Part shown: piece after piece, positions 46,633-58,046 of the stretch
How the letters are laid out: each line of letters opens with the position of its first letter
Position numbering within the stretch: position 1 is the stretch's first letter
Assembly: GCA_947652605.1 (NCBI GenBank)
Contig: OX393580.1
Span: 17,256,159-17,320,158 of the forward strand
DNA length: 64,000 nt
Reading direction: 5' to 3'
DNA from: Elmis aenea
Taxonomy: Eukaryota; Arthropoda; Insecta; Coleoptera; Elmidae
The notes under the pieces: generated by a model
Told to the model about the DNA's origin: nothing
Database searches by the model: none
What the model saw: only the letters and a program-made list of their open reading frames with translations
Program-made: the position numbers and the translations under genes

Positions 46633-46995
46633 CAGGGGTGTTTATAAATAGGTGGCAACTTCCATGATTTTCAAAAACTCGTAACTCGATTTTTTCAAAG
46701 GCAAACCCCTGTATTTTTTATGTCATCGAATTCGTCTTTAAAAGAACTTCATATTTTGTTAAGTAAAGTCCTATACCCAAAACTCATACTTTTCGAGATA
46801 TTCGACATTTTTCTTCAAATCGTTATTAAAGCAATACAGTGCCGTGGAAATTGAAAAAAACTGACTGTTCACTTCGCTAACGTCAAAAACTTGTCATTTA
46901 TTTTTTGAATTTTTGCATTTCCACAATGAATATTACTTTAAAAGAGCAAATTGATATGGTTTATTCACCATTTCGTGTATTTAATTACTAATATG
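46633..46995 (+). mobile_element. CAGGGGTG-tipped fragment with possible transposase start
   Basis: After TA, CAGGGGTGTTTATAAATAGG begins a fragment with no right partner. At 46926 ATG opens MNITLKEQIDMVYSP, similar in pattern to the start of the helix-turn-helix transposase in the family B element (M-x-x-T-x-x-E-x-x-D-M), then is cut by a stop. It suggests another member of the same mariner-like group. Confidence 0.4.
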
Positions 46996-47189
46996 TAGTA
47001 ATACAATTTTGTTTTATTATAAATATTATATTGTACTCATATAATCTGTGATTTAAATTGATAATTTAAAAAAAAAACACTTGATTTAAATCAATGATTT
47101 AAAAAAAAAAATCACTTGATTTAAATCAATTGATTTAAATCTGCTCAACCCTGGTTTAAACATGATTTTTTCTACCGTATTAATGTAAA

Positions 47190-47545
47190 TGACTCTTACC
47201 GTACAGCCCGCATGCATAGTAAGTGGGTCCTACGTACGGTAAGCAAAAAGCAGTTTTTTTAAAAAATAAATGATCAAAGTACACTCACGTCAAATACTTC
47301 CTGCATGCGAGCATGCCTAGTGTGAGTTATAACGCACGGTAAGCAAAACGCACACTGGTCTAGAAATGTCAGTAGGCTTACGTCAAAATTGACAGGACAA
47401 CGTAATTACATGTGTATTTAGCCAAAAATCTGTTAAAATCGTAGGTATTATGTGATCGTAGAAAAAGTGAGCTACATAACACGAGTTGTAAAGCAATTAC
47501 GCACTCGTGGAAATACGCAACTTTTCCACCCGTGCATAATATGCT
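47190..47545 (-). repeat. Dispersed repeat, copy 2 (inverted partner of 5845-6150)
   Basis: Reverse complement of the 5845-6150 repeat with an extra duplicated inner unit (two CGTACGGTAAGCAAAA / GCACGGTAAGCAAAACGCAC blocks). Shared landmarks include GTAGGTATTATGTGATCGTA and CACGAGTTGTAAAGCAATTA. Confidence 0.65.
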
Positions 47546-48561
47546 TCTTACAACTATTGTTATGTGTAATATACTATTTCGCTTCCAAATCGTTTAATCT
47601 ATCTTTTGACAAAGATCAAGCACAAAATATTGCCAAATACAGTAGTTCTTAACGTAAAGGGTGGATTGACATGTCGTTGAGTTTGAAATATGCCGTTTTT
47701 AAAGAATTTAGTACATCACAGAGTTATCCCCCAAAAAATGTACAGTTATTAAATTATTGACAACTTTTCTTTTTGATTTTAATTAAGTTGAAGTGCCACT
47801 ATCTTGAAAGTCTTCATAACATTGTTAAAATCATCAATAGCTGTTGACTTGCTTAGTGCCTCTAAGAATTGTTGGTGTTTAATTAATCTTAAAAGTTATT
47901 AATAACTGCAAGTTTAAACAATAAAGATTTTCTTTTCATCTTACTACAGACATTATTTTGATATAAATTGACTTCTGCTCTTTAAAGTTATTCACCTGTG
48001 GAAGTGTTAAATATTATTATATGCTGCTAAACGGTTATCATTGCATATAGTTAAATAAATCAAGTTAACATTCATAGAAAAAATAACCGCTATTAATAAG
48101 ATAATATCTGTTATTAATGAACATTGCATATGAAAGTCTGTGTATGTCATACTAGAAAAGTGTTCGTTTTAAAATTGGAACGCGGATCACGGGTAATTTG
48201 ATATAGCAAAACAAAGGTTCGTGTTGAAGAAAAATTGAACGGTTACGCTTTGTCAGGTTGAAATATTACGACTTATTTAGTTTCTGCTTTTAAAGCGTTG
48301 TTCTAATTTAATTCGGTACGCAAAATGTAACGTAATTTTTACTCCATATAAGCTTCATGGAGTGGTCCAAAAAAAGACATTTTAATTGTCTTTGTAAATT
48401 TTTTAGTTGTGAACCAATTTTAACAATCTTTTAATAACATTTTTCGAGATTTTGACTGGTTCTAAAACGTGGTCAAGAAATGGCATTTTTAAATTTCTTA
48501 TTACCTTATTCGCAAGCCCATTTTAGCAATTTTTGAATTAAAGTATCGTCTAAATCTAAAT
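47546..48561. other. No recognisable gene
   Basis: AT-rich. A stretch at 48290-48341 resembles 50646-50698 in direct orientation (see findings). Confidence 0.4.
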
Positions 48562-48819
48562 AAGGAGTTCTCAACCTTTTGAAATGTTGTACCACTTAAA
48601 TAGACTGCTAAAAATTTATGTTTTACCATGTGCATTGTGCATACTTCACAATTCAGATTTTGTACATGAGTATGCATGCAAGATTGGAGGGCAAACATAA
48701 ACTTGTAAAAAAAAACTTAGTAGTAGTTCAGGAGTCCAAAAATATAAATATGCCAATTGTCCTAACCAATGTTTATGAGTAAAACAATGAGACAGTTCAA
48801 ATTCGTATTGTGTAAGATT

Positions 48820-49345
48820 GATCTATATCTCTGATCGTAGCTCAAAGAGACGAGTTAAAACTTTTTCTCTTACTCTATTACTTTGGTATCTAGAAGGTTA
48901 TTGTGGTCGCTATCCATTTCATTACACAAAATTGTAAATATTCCTGAATTAAGAGCTCTGAATTTAATAAAGTTACTGTCTTTACTGATTGGTTGGCCTA
49001 ACACAGTTTTCAGTTCTGGGGGCTTTGATTTTGTTACCAGTGTTTTACGATGTACGCTGCAATAAGTCAGGTTTGTATTTTGAACAACTTCATTAATTTT
49101 AGCATAAACACCACCATGCCTACCCGTCATTGCGCGTGCACCATCAGAACATACGCCTACGCAGTTTTTCCAATTGATATCCTGACCGGTGACAAATTCA
49201 TCGGTTTTCTTAAAAATTTCATTTGTTGTGGTGTTATTTGGAATTGTTCTCTTTCAAATCGTATATAAAATATAAGCCATTAACTGCGCAAAATTTGCTA
49301 AATCAGTACTTTCATCTATCTAAATTTTAAAAATCTGCTGTGTTT
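48820..49345 (-). pseudogene. hAT transposase catalytic-region remnant (ZBED5/Charlie-like)
   Basis: Reading down the minus strand: IDESTDLANFAQLMAYI, a stop, then TDEFVTGQDINWKNCVGVCS, DGARAMTGRHGGVYAKINEV, CSVHRKTLVTKSKPPELKTV, LNSGIFTILCNEMDSDHNNL and, after a stop, EKVLTRLFELRSEI. The order D-E-S-T-D, then C-x-D-G-A-x-A-M-x-G, then C-x-x-H-R and W-L-S-x-G-K-V-L-x-R-x-x-E-L is the conserved core of the hAT transposases related to ZBED5 and FAM200. At least three stops interrupt it. The longest open part is 48870-49130. The BED zinc finger and the dimerisation tail are missing. Confidence 0.88.
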
Positions 49346-49498
49346 TATATTCTAAAATTGTGTTTCATCTACTTGAGCTGCCTTTTCATATTTTTCTCCG
49401 AGAAACAGTGTCGTTTGATAGAGACACGACATTTAATTTTGTTGCTGCTGCTGGGCCATGAATTTATGTTACAATTTTTTTTGCTGCAGGTAGGATTA

Positions 49499-49904
49499 AG
49501 GGATACCGCACACTACCGACTTTTTAGTCGGCCGACAGTTTAGTCGTCTTCGCAAAAGGCATGAGTGTTTATGAGAGCGCGCACACTTACCGATTATTTA
49601 GTTGGCCGACTAAATAATCGTATCAGAGACCCGATTCCCTTTGGACAAAAAAGTCGGCCAACTATCGGCCAACTATCGGCGAACTATCGGCCAACTATCG
49701 GCCAACTATCGGCCAACTATCGGCCTACGTTGAAATAGTACAGGCCTGTAATTGGAGTCCGCACACTCGCCGACAAAACAGTCGGTCAACTAAAAAGTCG
49801 GTAGTGTGTCCAACTAAACGATTTAGTCGGTGACAAATCCCTGTCATAGCCCGATAACGACTAAACTGTTGGCCGACTTTAAGTCGGTAGTGTGCGGTGT
49901 CCCT
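49499..49904. mobile_element. PIF/Harbinger-like MITE
   Basis: 406 bp with tips AGGGATACCGCACACTACCG and CGGTAGTGTGCGGTGTCCCT (1-2 mismatches) and inner repeats built from TTTAGTCGGCCGAC. Flanking trinucleotides TTA and CTA fit a decayed 3-bp TWA target. GC-rich relative to its host. It contains a six-copy 11-bp minisatellite. Confidence 0.78.
49656..49721 (+). repeat. Minisatellite, 6 x 11 bp
   Basis: Six units of GGCCAACTATC, one with a C-to-G change, arising from the TCGGCCAACTA motif of the MITE that contains it. Confidence 0.92.
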
Positions 49905-50256
49905 CTAAATGTTTCCCCAATAGTGTGAGGTTTCCTAGTTTGAGCGATCTCACTAACTAAATATGATGCTTCCAACGGCTTGTGTGTTAGTTGCAATAAA
50001 CAAATGAACTATTTTTTTCATAGTTTTCAGTTCAGTTTAAAAAAAAGAGAGTATAACATGTACCTGATTGCTCGCAAGCGTAAGCATTAGGCCAAAACTA
50101 AAACAACTAATAACTTGTTTATGTGTATAAGTTGATATTTGTAACTAATTTCGTCTAATTACAACCGTTGTTTATATAAAAATTTTAAATTTAATATTAT
50201 CAAATGCATTATGTACTATGTCTCTGTGTACCACCTGGAACAACTTTATGTACCAT

Positions 50257-50410
50257 CAGTGGTACATGTACAGTGGTACATGTACAGTGGTACATGTACA
50301 GTGGTACATGTACAGTGGTACATGTACTGTGGTACATGTACAGTGGTACATGTACAGTGGTACATGTACAGTGGTACATGTACAGTGGTACATGTACAGT
50401 GGTACATGTA
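50257..50410 (+). repeat. Minisatellite, 11 x 14 bp
   Basis: Eleven copies of CAGTGGTACATGTA, one with CTG for CAG. Each unit contains the palindrome TACATGTA and the GGTAC motif seen near both ends of the host hAT element. Open frames across it on both strands are repeat artefacts. Confidence 0.95.
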
Positions 50411-50434
50411 GGTACCATAGGTTAAGAACCCCTG

Positions 50435-52849
50435 GTGTAAATTATAAAAATGGTATTTTTTTCTAATTGTTTTCTAGAAGAAAAAAAAACAGGTTCAGTT
50501 TTCGAAATAACTTTTGAATATAATTAGAAAGAAATGCTAAAGTATGTTGGTTAAAACAGGTATTTGATAGGCAAGATCAATTGCTTTACTTTTTCGATTT
50601 ATTTCCCGAAAACGTGTGTTATTGACCTGGCTATAATTTATATGATTTTAAAGCGTTGTTCTAGATCAGTTCGGTACCCAAATTAAAACGCAATTTTAAG
50701 TCTACAACGTCTGGTTCTAATTATGCGGAATGCAGACTACACCTAACGTATATATTTTTTAAATGTCATCAGCGTATAACACCCAAAACTTTTACTTTTT
50801 AAATAAGATTAGTGGCGATTAGACGCAAACTTTGACAAAACCGAAAGTAATTTATTAATATGTAATAACAAAAGTTGTACCACTTTCTATTAGGAATATT
50901 TTTATATGTGTACTTCTTCGTTCCACCGAAAAGAAAGTATCGGACTTGCTTTATAAATTTGGCTGGATATGTAGCCAATACAGATTTTTTTTATCGGTTT
51001 GTTTGTTAAGTACCCACTTCCTAGAACAATTTAATGATCTAAGACTAGAAACGACCCAAAGGATCATAAAGTTTGACGAGTTGTTCATAAAGTTTGCAGC
51101 AAAATAATAAAATTAAAAATATGACTGCAGCTGCAAGCTCCTCTAGCTCAAACAATTTGTGGAAGGTTGTTTTTGTGCTGGGATGTTTGTCGGTATTAAA
51201 ACAAAGAAATTGTAATCTGTTTGCTTTTGTGTTTAAAAACTACGCATTTAATATAACATTTTGCAACTATTGGTTGGCAGAAAACGTTGTATGTAGTTAA
51301 AATATGTATTTTTTCTTTAAAAAAAGTGCAAAAACTGTTGTCTTCACATTTCTAATATTTTGTGAAAACTTATAAACACTAATTAAAGAAATTTAAAGGG
51401 CTAACAATCATTATATCGGCCCTAAATGACATGTACGAGTATAAACAGTTCTAAAATATTCGCTTTAGTTTGAAATTTCCGGATTTTTCAGTGAAAAACT
51501 TGCAAATACTTGTTAATAAAAAGTTTAAAGGCTATTATTTCCGAAAGTGATTTTTTTTATCGTAATTTATACAAATTAAATGCTTTTTATGGCTTAAATT
51601 ATTTGTTTACAGATTTTTAAAGCACTTGTACTAAACATAAATTTTATTGTGAAAAAATGTGCAAAGGTAGTAGTCAAAAAATTAGTGCCTATAGTTTCTC
51701 AGATGTAATTCCGTTTATAACTGCATTTTTAAAATCTTCGTAGATATTTACCTACATATGACGAATATTTAAAATTTATACTCGACACAGACGAAACTGC
51801 GTTTGGCGAAAGTAAGACTTCATTAAAGTTGTTTAAAAAACATGAAATTTATAGTTCTGCAACAAAAATGTGTGTTAATATTTGCTCATTAATCGAATAA
51901 ATTTGACGTTAACGATTCCATGATGTAAATAAATCTCCACTACATGCGTAAACTTACAAAATTGATTTATTTTGAAGTAAATTACATTCACCGGGTATGA
52001 ATTTATTTAAAGCAAAAAATTTCTAAAATCAAACAGCAAACATAGTGTTTATTGAAGCTGAAGAAAGAGATAAAGTATACTTATTTTAGTGTGTAAGTGT
52101 GATAAAGTGTTCCAATGTTATTCCAACTGAAAACTTCACAATGGATTATTCACACACAGATACCTGCATCACTCAACAAAAGAAATTTGTATTTATATTT
52201 TAAATACCCTCCAATTTTTTTCCATTGCAGATTTCTACCTGCAGATCAGATACATAAATTTATTATGAAAGTCATGCACGTTTTTAAAAATTGTGCAGCT
52301 TAAGCGAAGATTAATGTCAGATATTAATGCATTTTCGGTTCTGAACTTGGGCAAAATAATCTTATTGTAACTGCGAACGAAATTATACAAAAGATTGCTT
52401 AACGGTGTAGATTTAAATTGTGTGTACAACAAAATTGCGGCTAAAATTATTAGAAATAGATACTGGAAAATCTCGAAATGGTTGAATTATAGGTGTCGCT
52501 TTAGGCAACACATCGCTATCAATCAAGTTCTCCGTGTTTGTAGCGCCTTCATTGTAAGTGTAATTATTTTTATATAATTGACACATCAACAGTGCTATAA
52601 ACTGATGATACATCATAGCCTAAAATATTGTGTGGAGCAGTGATATTTTTTTGGTGAAATTTAATCGCTGTATCGAGTCCTATCTATTCGTAAAGTTGTC
52701 TTTCTTTAGCATTTTTATTGTTTGTATAAATAGTATATTTTAGCTGGGGCTCTTATATTTCTGTGAACAATTAATTGGTAAAAATGAGCTGCTATTCGCA
52801 GTATAATAAATCAAATTAAGAAACGTTTTAGATACAGTACGTTTTGTTT
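50435..52849. other. No recognisable gene
   Basis: AT-rich. Open frames of 60-70 codons lack resemblance to any family. 50646-50698 partly repeats 48290-48341. Confidence 0.4.
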
Positions 52850-53056
52850 AAAAATGACAAAACATATTCTTTTATGGTGTATAGCCATGCATTTTTTTTG
52901 ACAAAAATCTTAAAGTTTTGCAATGGTCTTTAGTTTTTTAAACATTGTAAAAAACATAATTAACAATGGATTTCTACCTTAAGTTGTTTTAAAAACGACC
53001 TAAAACATGTTTTACCGCCCTTTAAGGATTTCAAAACAATTCAAAGTGTACCTATA

Positions 53057-54414
53057 CAGGGTGTCCCAGATTACATTTCCAGCATGGGGATCTCGCTTAT
53101 TATAAAGGTGCATTTAAATCAGAGCGAACAGAAGCGAACGAACGAATTCGTTCGGTCAAGCTCGCGCAATTTGCATGGCGAAGCGAAGGCGAGCGAACGA
53201 ATTCGTTCGCGTTCGCACAGGTTCCGTCGCGTGTCGGTAAACAAGCGAATCATCAAAGGAAGTTCGTGCTCGATTTGCATGGTGCATTTTGTAGCTAGCG
53301 AATTCTCTATCCGACATGGTTTGTTTTCAGGTTTTCACACTAGCGCGGATCATCAACGAATGCGAATGTTCGTTCACATTGCATTGCGCAGAGAACGACC
53401 GAACGAACGAATACCTAAAAACCCCGTCGTTCGTTCGTTCGGTTCTGTTCGCTCTGATTTAAATGCACCTTTAGAGATACAGGTTTGTTTAAATTAGATG
53501 AATTGTTCCTTGGTATGAAAGGAGCTACAATCAATTTTTAAAAGTACAAAATTGGTCGTGCTTCAGATGTTATAGCAAAAAATATGAAAATGTCGAATTT
53601 CTTTTTTCTTTCACAACTTTTTTGTCTTAATCGTTAGAGCAATTTTATTTGTACTTTCTGAAGGTACTTTTTAATGGAGAATGTAACTGTCATTTTAGAT
53701 TTTTTTTAACACCTACCATTTTCGAGATATTACCCCCAATTCCATTTTTTCTTATGGGCCGCGAAGTTGGCTATGGAATAGTTGAATGTGCTTTTTTTTA
53801 CTCGTTTAAATGAGATAGTACTTGCTATACCTATTTTTATAAACAAGTCACAAAATGAAAAAAAATCGTATTTTACCCATGTCGCATACAAATGGTAACT
53901 GTCATTTGACATTTAATTAGTTGTTTTTTGTTTTTATTTTCATAGATAGCTTGATAAGTCATAGGTAAAATACGATTTTTTTCATTTTGTGACTTGTTTA
54001 TAAAAATAGGTATAGCAAGTAATATCTCATTTAAACGAGTAAAAAAAGCACATTCAACTATTCCATAGCCAACTTCGCGGCCCTTAAGAAAAAATGGAAT
54101 TGGGGGTAATATCTCGAAAATGGTAGGTGTTAAAAAAAATCTAAAATGACAGTTACATTCTCCATTAAAAAGTAACTTCAGAAAGTACAAATAAAATTGC
54201 TCTAACGATTAAGACAAAAAAGTTATGAAAGAAAAAAGAAATTCGACATTTTCATACTTTTTGCTATAACATCTGAAGCACGACAAATTTTGTACTTTTA
54301 AAAATTGATTGTGGCTCCTTTCATACCAAGGAATAATTCATCTAATTTAAACAAACCTGTATCTCTTATAATAAGCGAGATCCCCATGCTGGAAATGTAA
54401 TCTGGGACACCCTG
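53057..54414. mobile_element. Foldback MITE family B copy 3
   Basis: TA-CAGGGTGTCCCAGATTACAT at the left and ATGTAATCTGGGACACCCTG-TA at the right, as in copy 2. The central coding loop is deleted and the arms meet near 53880. A Harbinger-like MITE (53106-53470) is nested in the left arm. Confidence 0.9.
53106..53470. mobile_element. PIF/Harbinger-like MITE with GAACGAA repeats
   Basis: Tips AGGTGCATTTAAATCAGAGC and GCTCTGATTTAAATGCACCT are perfect inverted repeats. TAA and TTA flank it; comparison with family B copy 2 (TTATTATAAGAGATAC uninterrupted) shows a 3-bp duplication. The interior is GC-rich with repeated GCGAACGAA and GAACGAATTCGTTCG palindromes. The 137-codon open frame across it is incidental. 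Confidence 0.85.
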
Positions 54415-54477
54415 TATAGCTTTGCATATATTTTTTGAAAATTTTTAAATTTTTGCACTGAAGTTTAAATTTTATAA

Positions 54478-55247
54478 ACAACGGGGTATCTCGGTTAATG
54501 TAATAGTTGGCGAAAATCTGATATTATTTTGAAAAAAGGACGTCTGTGTAATCAGATTTTCATATCGCTTTCAATTTTGGCACTATTGACAAAAAACAAA
54601 ATGTCATCGGTCTTGAAAATTTACTCTAACTTCTTTATTTATTAAAACAAATAAAAAAGTTATACAATTTTTGTGCTTCATTTAAAAGCATAATTTTTGA
54701 CTTTCAAGCAGGGCATGAAACAGGTTTTTATCGCTTAAATGTAAAATTCTAACATATTAAAATTTTCAAAGTGTTTACATTTAGCCATGTTTACAATACT
54801 ACAATAAAGAGTAATAAAATGCAAAATAATACATGGATTTGCTTAAAAATTGAATAATTTACGGGGATATGATTGTTTAAAAATTGCAAAAATCACTTGT
54901 CTACGAAATCATGGCCAACTTTGATGAGAAAATTTTTGCAAAATTGGTCATACCCCGATTATTTTTTGGGACAATTTTTTTTTTAGATTAAGCATCAAAT
55001 GTGTATAAAAAATCTAAATCACATTTGGTTCTATTTTAATAAATAAATAAGTTGTAGTAGATTTTCAAAAACGATGCAATTTAATGTTTCTTCTGTAATG
55101 CCAATATGGAAACCGGTATAAACAAATCCTACAACATAAGAGTATTTTTTCAAAAAATAGCCGCAGAGACCGATAACACATTTTCATTAACTATTAGGAT
55201 AACCGAGATACTCCGTAAAACATTCGAATTTGGTCCGCCCTGTTCAA
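54478..55247. mobile_element. Foldback MITE family F copy 2
   Basis: The left arm starts without its tip (ACGGGGTATCTCGGTTAATG) and the right end is complete (AACATTCGAATTTGGTCCGC then CCTG). The arms correspond to 32641-34865. It lies next to family B copy 3 inside satellite array 2. Confidence 0.7.
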
Positions 55248-55990
55248 CTTTAGTTTGTTTGAAAACTGCTTAAAACAATTTTTTACAGTTATTTAAATTT
55301 TGAAAATACTCTTAATTGCATAACTTCGCATTTTTGTTTGTCAAAAATTCGAAAGTAAAGTAATGATTCTTATATTTTTAAAATGTTAAAGATAGGTACC
55401 ATTAGCTATAGATACATTTCTACCTTAAATTTATTTAAAAACGACCTTAAACCATTTTTTACATCTCTTTAAAGCGTTGAAAAAATTATTAATTTTTTTG
55501 ACAAAAATTTGAGATTTTACAATGGTCATTATATTTTATAAAAATGTTAAAGATATCCAAAACAATGCATTTTTACTTTAAGTTTGTTCCAATACTATCT
55601 TCAAAAACTTTTTACAGCTCTTTAAAGTTTTGAAAACAGTTCCATGTGCACAACATCGCATTTTTGGTTGGCAAAAATTCGAAAAATTTGCAATGGTCTT
55701 TATTATTTTAAACCAATGTTAAATATTATAAACAATGCATTTATACTCTTATTCGATTTAAAAACGGCCCTAAACCATTTTTCTGCTCTTCAAAATTAAA
55801 AAAAAAATATCCAGGGATATACCCTGCCATTTTATTTTGATAAAATTCAGAAAGTGTTGCAACAGTCTTTATATTATTTGAAAACGTTAAAGTCAACCTA
55901 AGCAATGCATTTTTACCCTTAGTTTAATAAAACACTACATCAAACAATGTTTTACAGCTCTTCAGAAATATGGAGTTATATCAACCATAA

Positions 55991-56815
55991 TAGTTTAGAA
56001 AATTGAGATTGCTTTTACTAGAGAGAGGAGAGTCTTGAAAAAGGTCCTGCGGTTTGCCAAAAGAGTGATTTTTATTTAAATTCATTTCAATATATTCATA
56101 TTTTTCCAGAAAAAGTACCAGTGCTATAGCTTAGACACAAAATCGAACCGTTTGCGAGAAGCAGATAAAACGATTGTCTTCCAATCAAATCAAGTAATAG
56201 ATGTCAACCTGTTTATTAAATTTTTTATTTTGATACAACTCTGCCGTGACATACTGTTCCCGTAATGTACTAATATTTTGATTGATTAGTTATTTATAGC
56301 CGTATCAATCCCAACTGACACTAATCGAACTTGAGTAGAAGTCACATCATAGTTAGTTTGTAATCTCGCGGCCTATCGATGGTTAATACAAATTGAATAT
56401 CTGAGAAGATACTTGACAGATCGCTAAATGATTGAGCTGTCACTTCGTTGTGAGCCTTATACAACATGTTTCGCTGTAGCTACTTATTTAGGATAACGAA
56501 GAACGATGTAAAGATACCTAAAAAATTCATATAAGGACGTGAAACATTGGTATTTAGTTGTTTTGATTTGTTTGTAAACGCCATGCATTCTTACTGTCAA
56601 ATTAGCGATAAAACTGGAATGATGATCAACTTTCGTCATTTGCTTGTTGGTTGTGGAGGTATTTTGATCAAGAAACGATTTCATCGTTGAAACACACACA
56701 GATTTTCCATAACATTAAGTTTAAATACGAAATATTTTTTTTATTCCGTTAATTTTGAACTATTTTGGAAGGCTGCTGTGAACTGGTTGCTAGGGAATTA
56801 GTGTGGTTGCTAAGG
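55991..56815. other. No recognisable gene
   Basis: AT-rich; nothing supported. An ATCGATA-rich palindromic stretch follows at 56816-56868 and resumes at 58757-58790, probably the remains of another element into which J and L inserted. Confidence 0.4.
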
Positions 56816-56870
56816 GTGGGCGAAATCAAAATTTCGATATCAAATATCGATATAAAATTATATCGATATA

Positions 56871-58034
56871 CAGGGTGGTCCACAGAAAAGAGTCACTATT
56901 GGGATCTCATAAACGGTAAGATCTACAAAGAAGTTTAAATTAGACCTTTATGAGACCTATTTAGTGATGCTTAATGGCATGCTAGATAATAAACAAAATT
57001 CAAAATGGGCAATTTTGAAATCGTTAATAAGTCGGTTATACTTGATACAAAAATATTTTTGGGGAAGAAGTTGTAGATTTTATTATGCAATGTAAAATGA
57101 AAACATTCAGTTGTTTAAATATTGTTTAAATTCTTAAATAAATTATAAACGTGCATTTTTTTATGGACACCATAGTGGGCTATAACCAGAGCTGGGCAAT
57201 GCTTGAATGCTTACTACTTGCAATAATTTTTTAAGCACTTTTAATGCTTCGAGCACAATGCTTGGAGCACTTTCTAAAACAGATGCTCGATGCTTAGAGC
57301 ACCAAGCACTTTCATGAACACTTGCTACTTATTAAGCACTTTAGAAAGAGTGCTTAATAAGCATTTTTTTAATTTATATATGCTTGCTGCATAGTATTTT
57401 ATCCTTGTATGCTACAAGACTGTTTAAATTTTAAATTTCTCTTAAGCATTTCCAAAATGCTCAATGCTTGCTGCTTAATTTTTTTAAGCACTTTGGTCAG
57501 TGCTTGATGCTTTTCAGCATTTTTAAAAACCAAAGTACTTACTGCTTAATTAGATCAAGCAATTACACAAGTGCTTGAATGCTCGGTGCTTTAAGCACTT
57601 AGGGTCGGTGCTTTGCCCAGCTCTGGCTATAACCTCATGGAAAAAGTATTTATTTTAATAATATAAGGTTTTATGTATTTATTTTGATGTTTAGGTTCAA
57701 AACAAATAAAATTCGTCAAAAAGTTTCTACGAAGCTGTAGACTGCGATTGATTTTAAATATATTGAAACAAATGAATGTTTTTATTTTACAGCTTTTACA
57801 ACTATTTTCCCGAAAACATTTTTGTACCGTCAAGTATAACCGAATTATTAACGGTTTAAAAAAATCTATTTTGATTTTGATTTTATTATCCAGCGCACCA
57901 TGGAAATTTTAAAAAACATTTTAGCATCACTGAATAGCTTTCAGAAAGGGGAACATTTTGTCTAATTTAAACTTTTGTGTAGCTCTTACCGTTTACGAGA
58001 TCCCAATAGTGGCCCTTCTATGTGGTCTACCCTG
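56871..58034. mobile_element. Foldback MITE family J, hosting a hAT MITE
   Basis: Tips CAGGGTGGTCCACAGAAAAG and TCTATGTGGTCTACCCTG with TA both sides. ATTGGGATCTCATAAACGGT mirrors ACCGTTTACGAGATCCCAAT. Without the nested 439-bp hAT MITE it is about 720 bp. Confidence 0.85.
57187..57625. mobile_element. hAT MITE with perfect 8-bp duplication, AAGCACTT-rich
   Basis: Tips CAGAGCTGGGCAATGCTTGA and, reversed, CAGAGCTGGGCAAAGCACCG, with GCTATAAC on both sides (57179-57186, 57626-57633). The interior is largely AAGCACTT, TGCTTAATTAAGCA and GCTTGATGCTT motifs in both orientations. Confidence 0.92.
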
Positions 58035-58046
58035 TATATCAATATA

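Larger units (their letters stand above)
45538..47153. mobile_element. hAT MITE with perfect target duplication, hosting other elements
   Basis: Tips CAGGGTGGATAAAAATCATG and, reversed, CAGGGTTGAGCAGATTTAAA are flanked on both sides by the 8-mer GTTTAAAC (45530-45537, 47154-47161). Both subterminal regions are built from GATTTAAATC palindromes and A-runs. The interior holds three CAGGGTG- or CAGGGGTG-tipped fragments and a non-LTR fragment, so the original MITE was only a few hundred bases. Confidence 0.88.
48562..50434 (-). mobile_element. hAT transposon, decayed, with internal MITE and minisatellite
   Basis: The left end AAGGAGTTCTCAACCTTTT and the reverse complement of the right end CAGGGGTTCTTAACCTA are decayed hAT inverted repeats. 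Flanking 8-mers ATCTAAAT and GTGTAAAT agree at 6 of 8. Subterminal GTACCAC motifs occur at both ends. Transposase remnants read on the minus strand (48820-49345). A Harbinger-like MITE (49499-49904) and a 14-bp minisatellite (50257-50410) lie between the transposase and the right end. Confidence 0.75.
52850..55990 (-). repeat. Satellite-like array 2 (opposite strand to array 1), interrupted by MITEs
   Basis: Units recognisable by GCAATGGTCTTTA, AATGTTAAAGAT and variants, AACAATGCATTTTTAC, AAAAACGACCTAAA and TTTTTACAGCTCTTTAAA, which are the reverse complements of the array 1 landmarks. The AATGTTAAAGA-type landmark recurs near 55377, 55535, 55712 and 55880, a period of about 158-177 bp. A further unit lies at 52850-53054, separated from the rest by family B copy 3 and family F copy 2. 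Confidence 0.75.

Noticed and set aside
49656..50410. CRISPR-like repeat arrays
   Set aside because: The repeats are directly tandem with no spacers and the DNA is eukaryotic.
50204..50466. Four overlapping open frames of 66-82 codons on both strands
   Set aside because: They are produced by the stop-free 14-bp repeat CAGTGGTACATGTA and have no other coding evidence.
53084..53497. 137-codon plus-strand open frame
   Set aside because: It runs across a MITE and both of its junctions with the host MITE; the reading is driven by CGAACGAA repeats.
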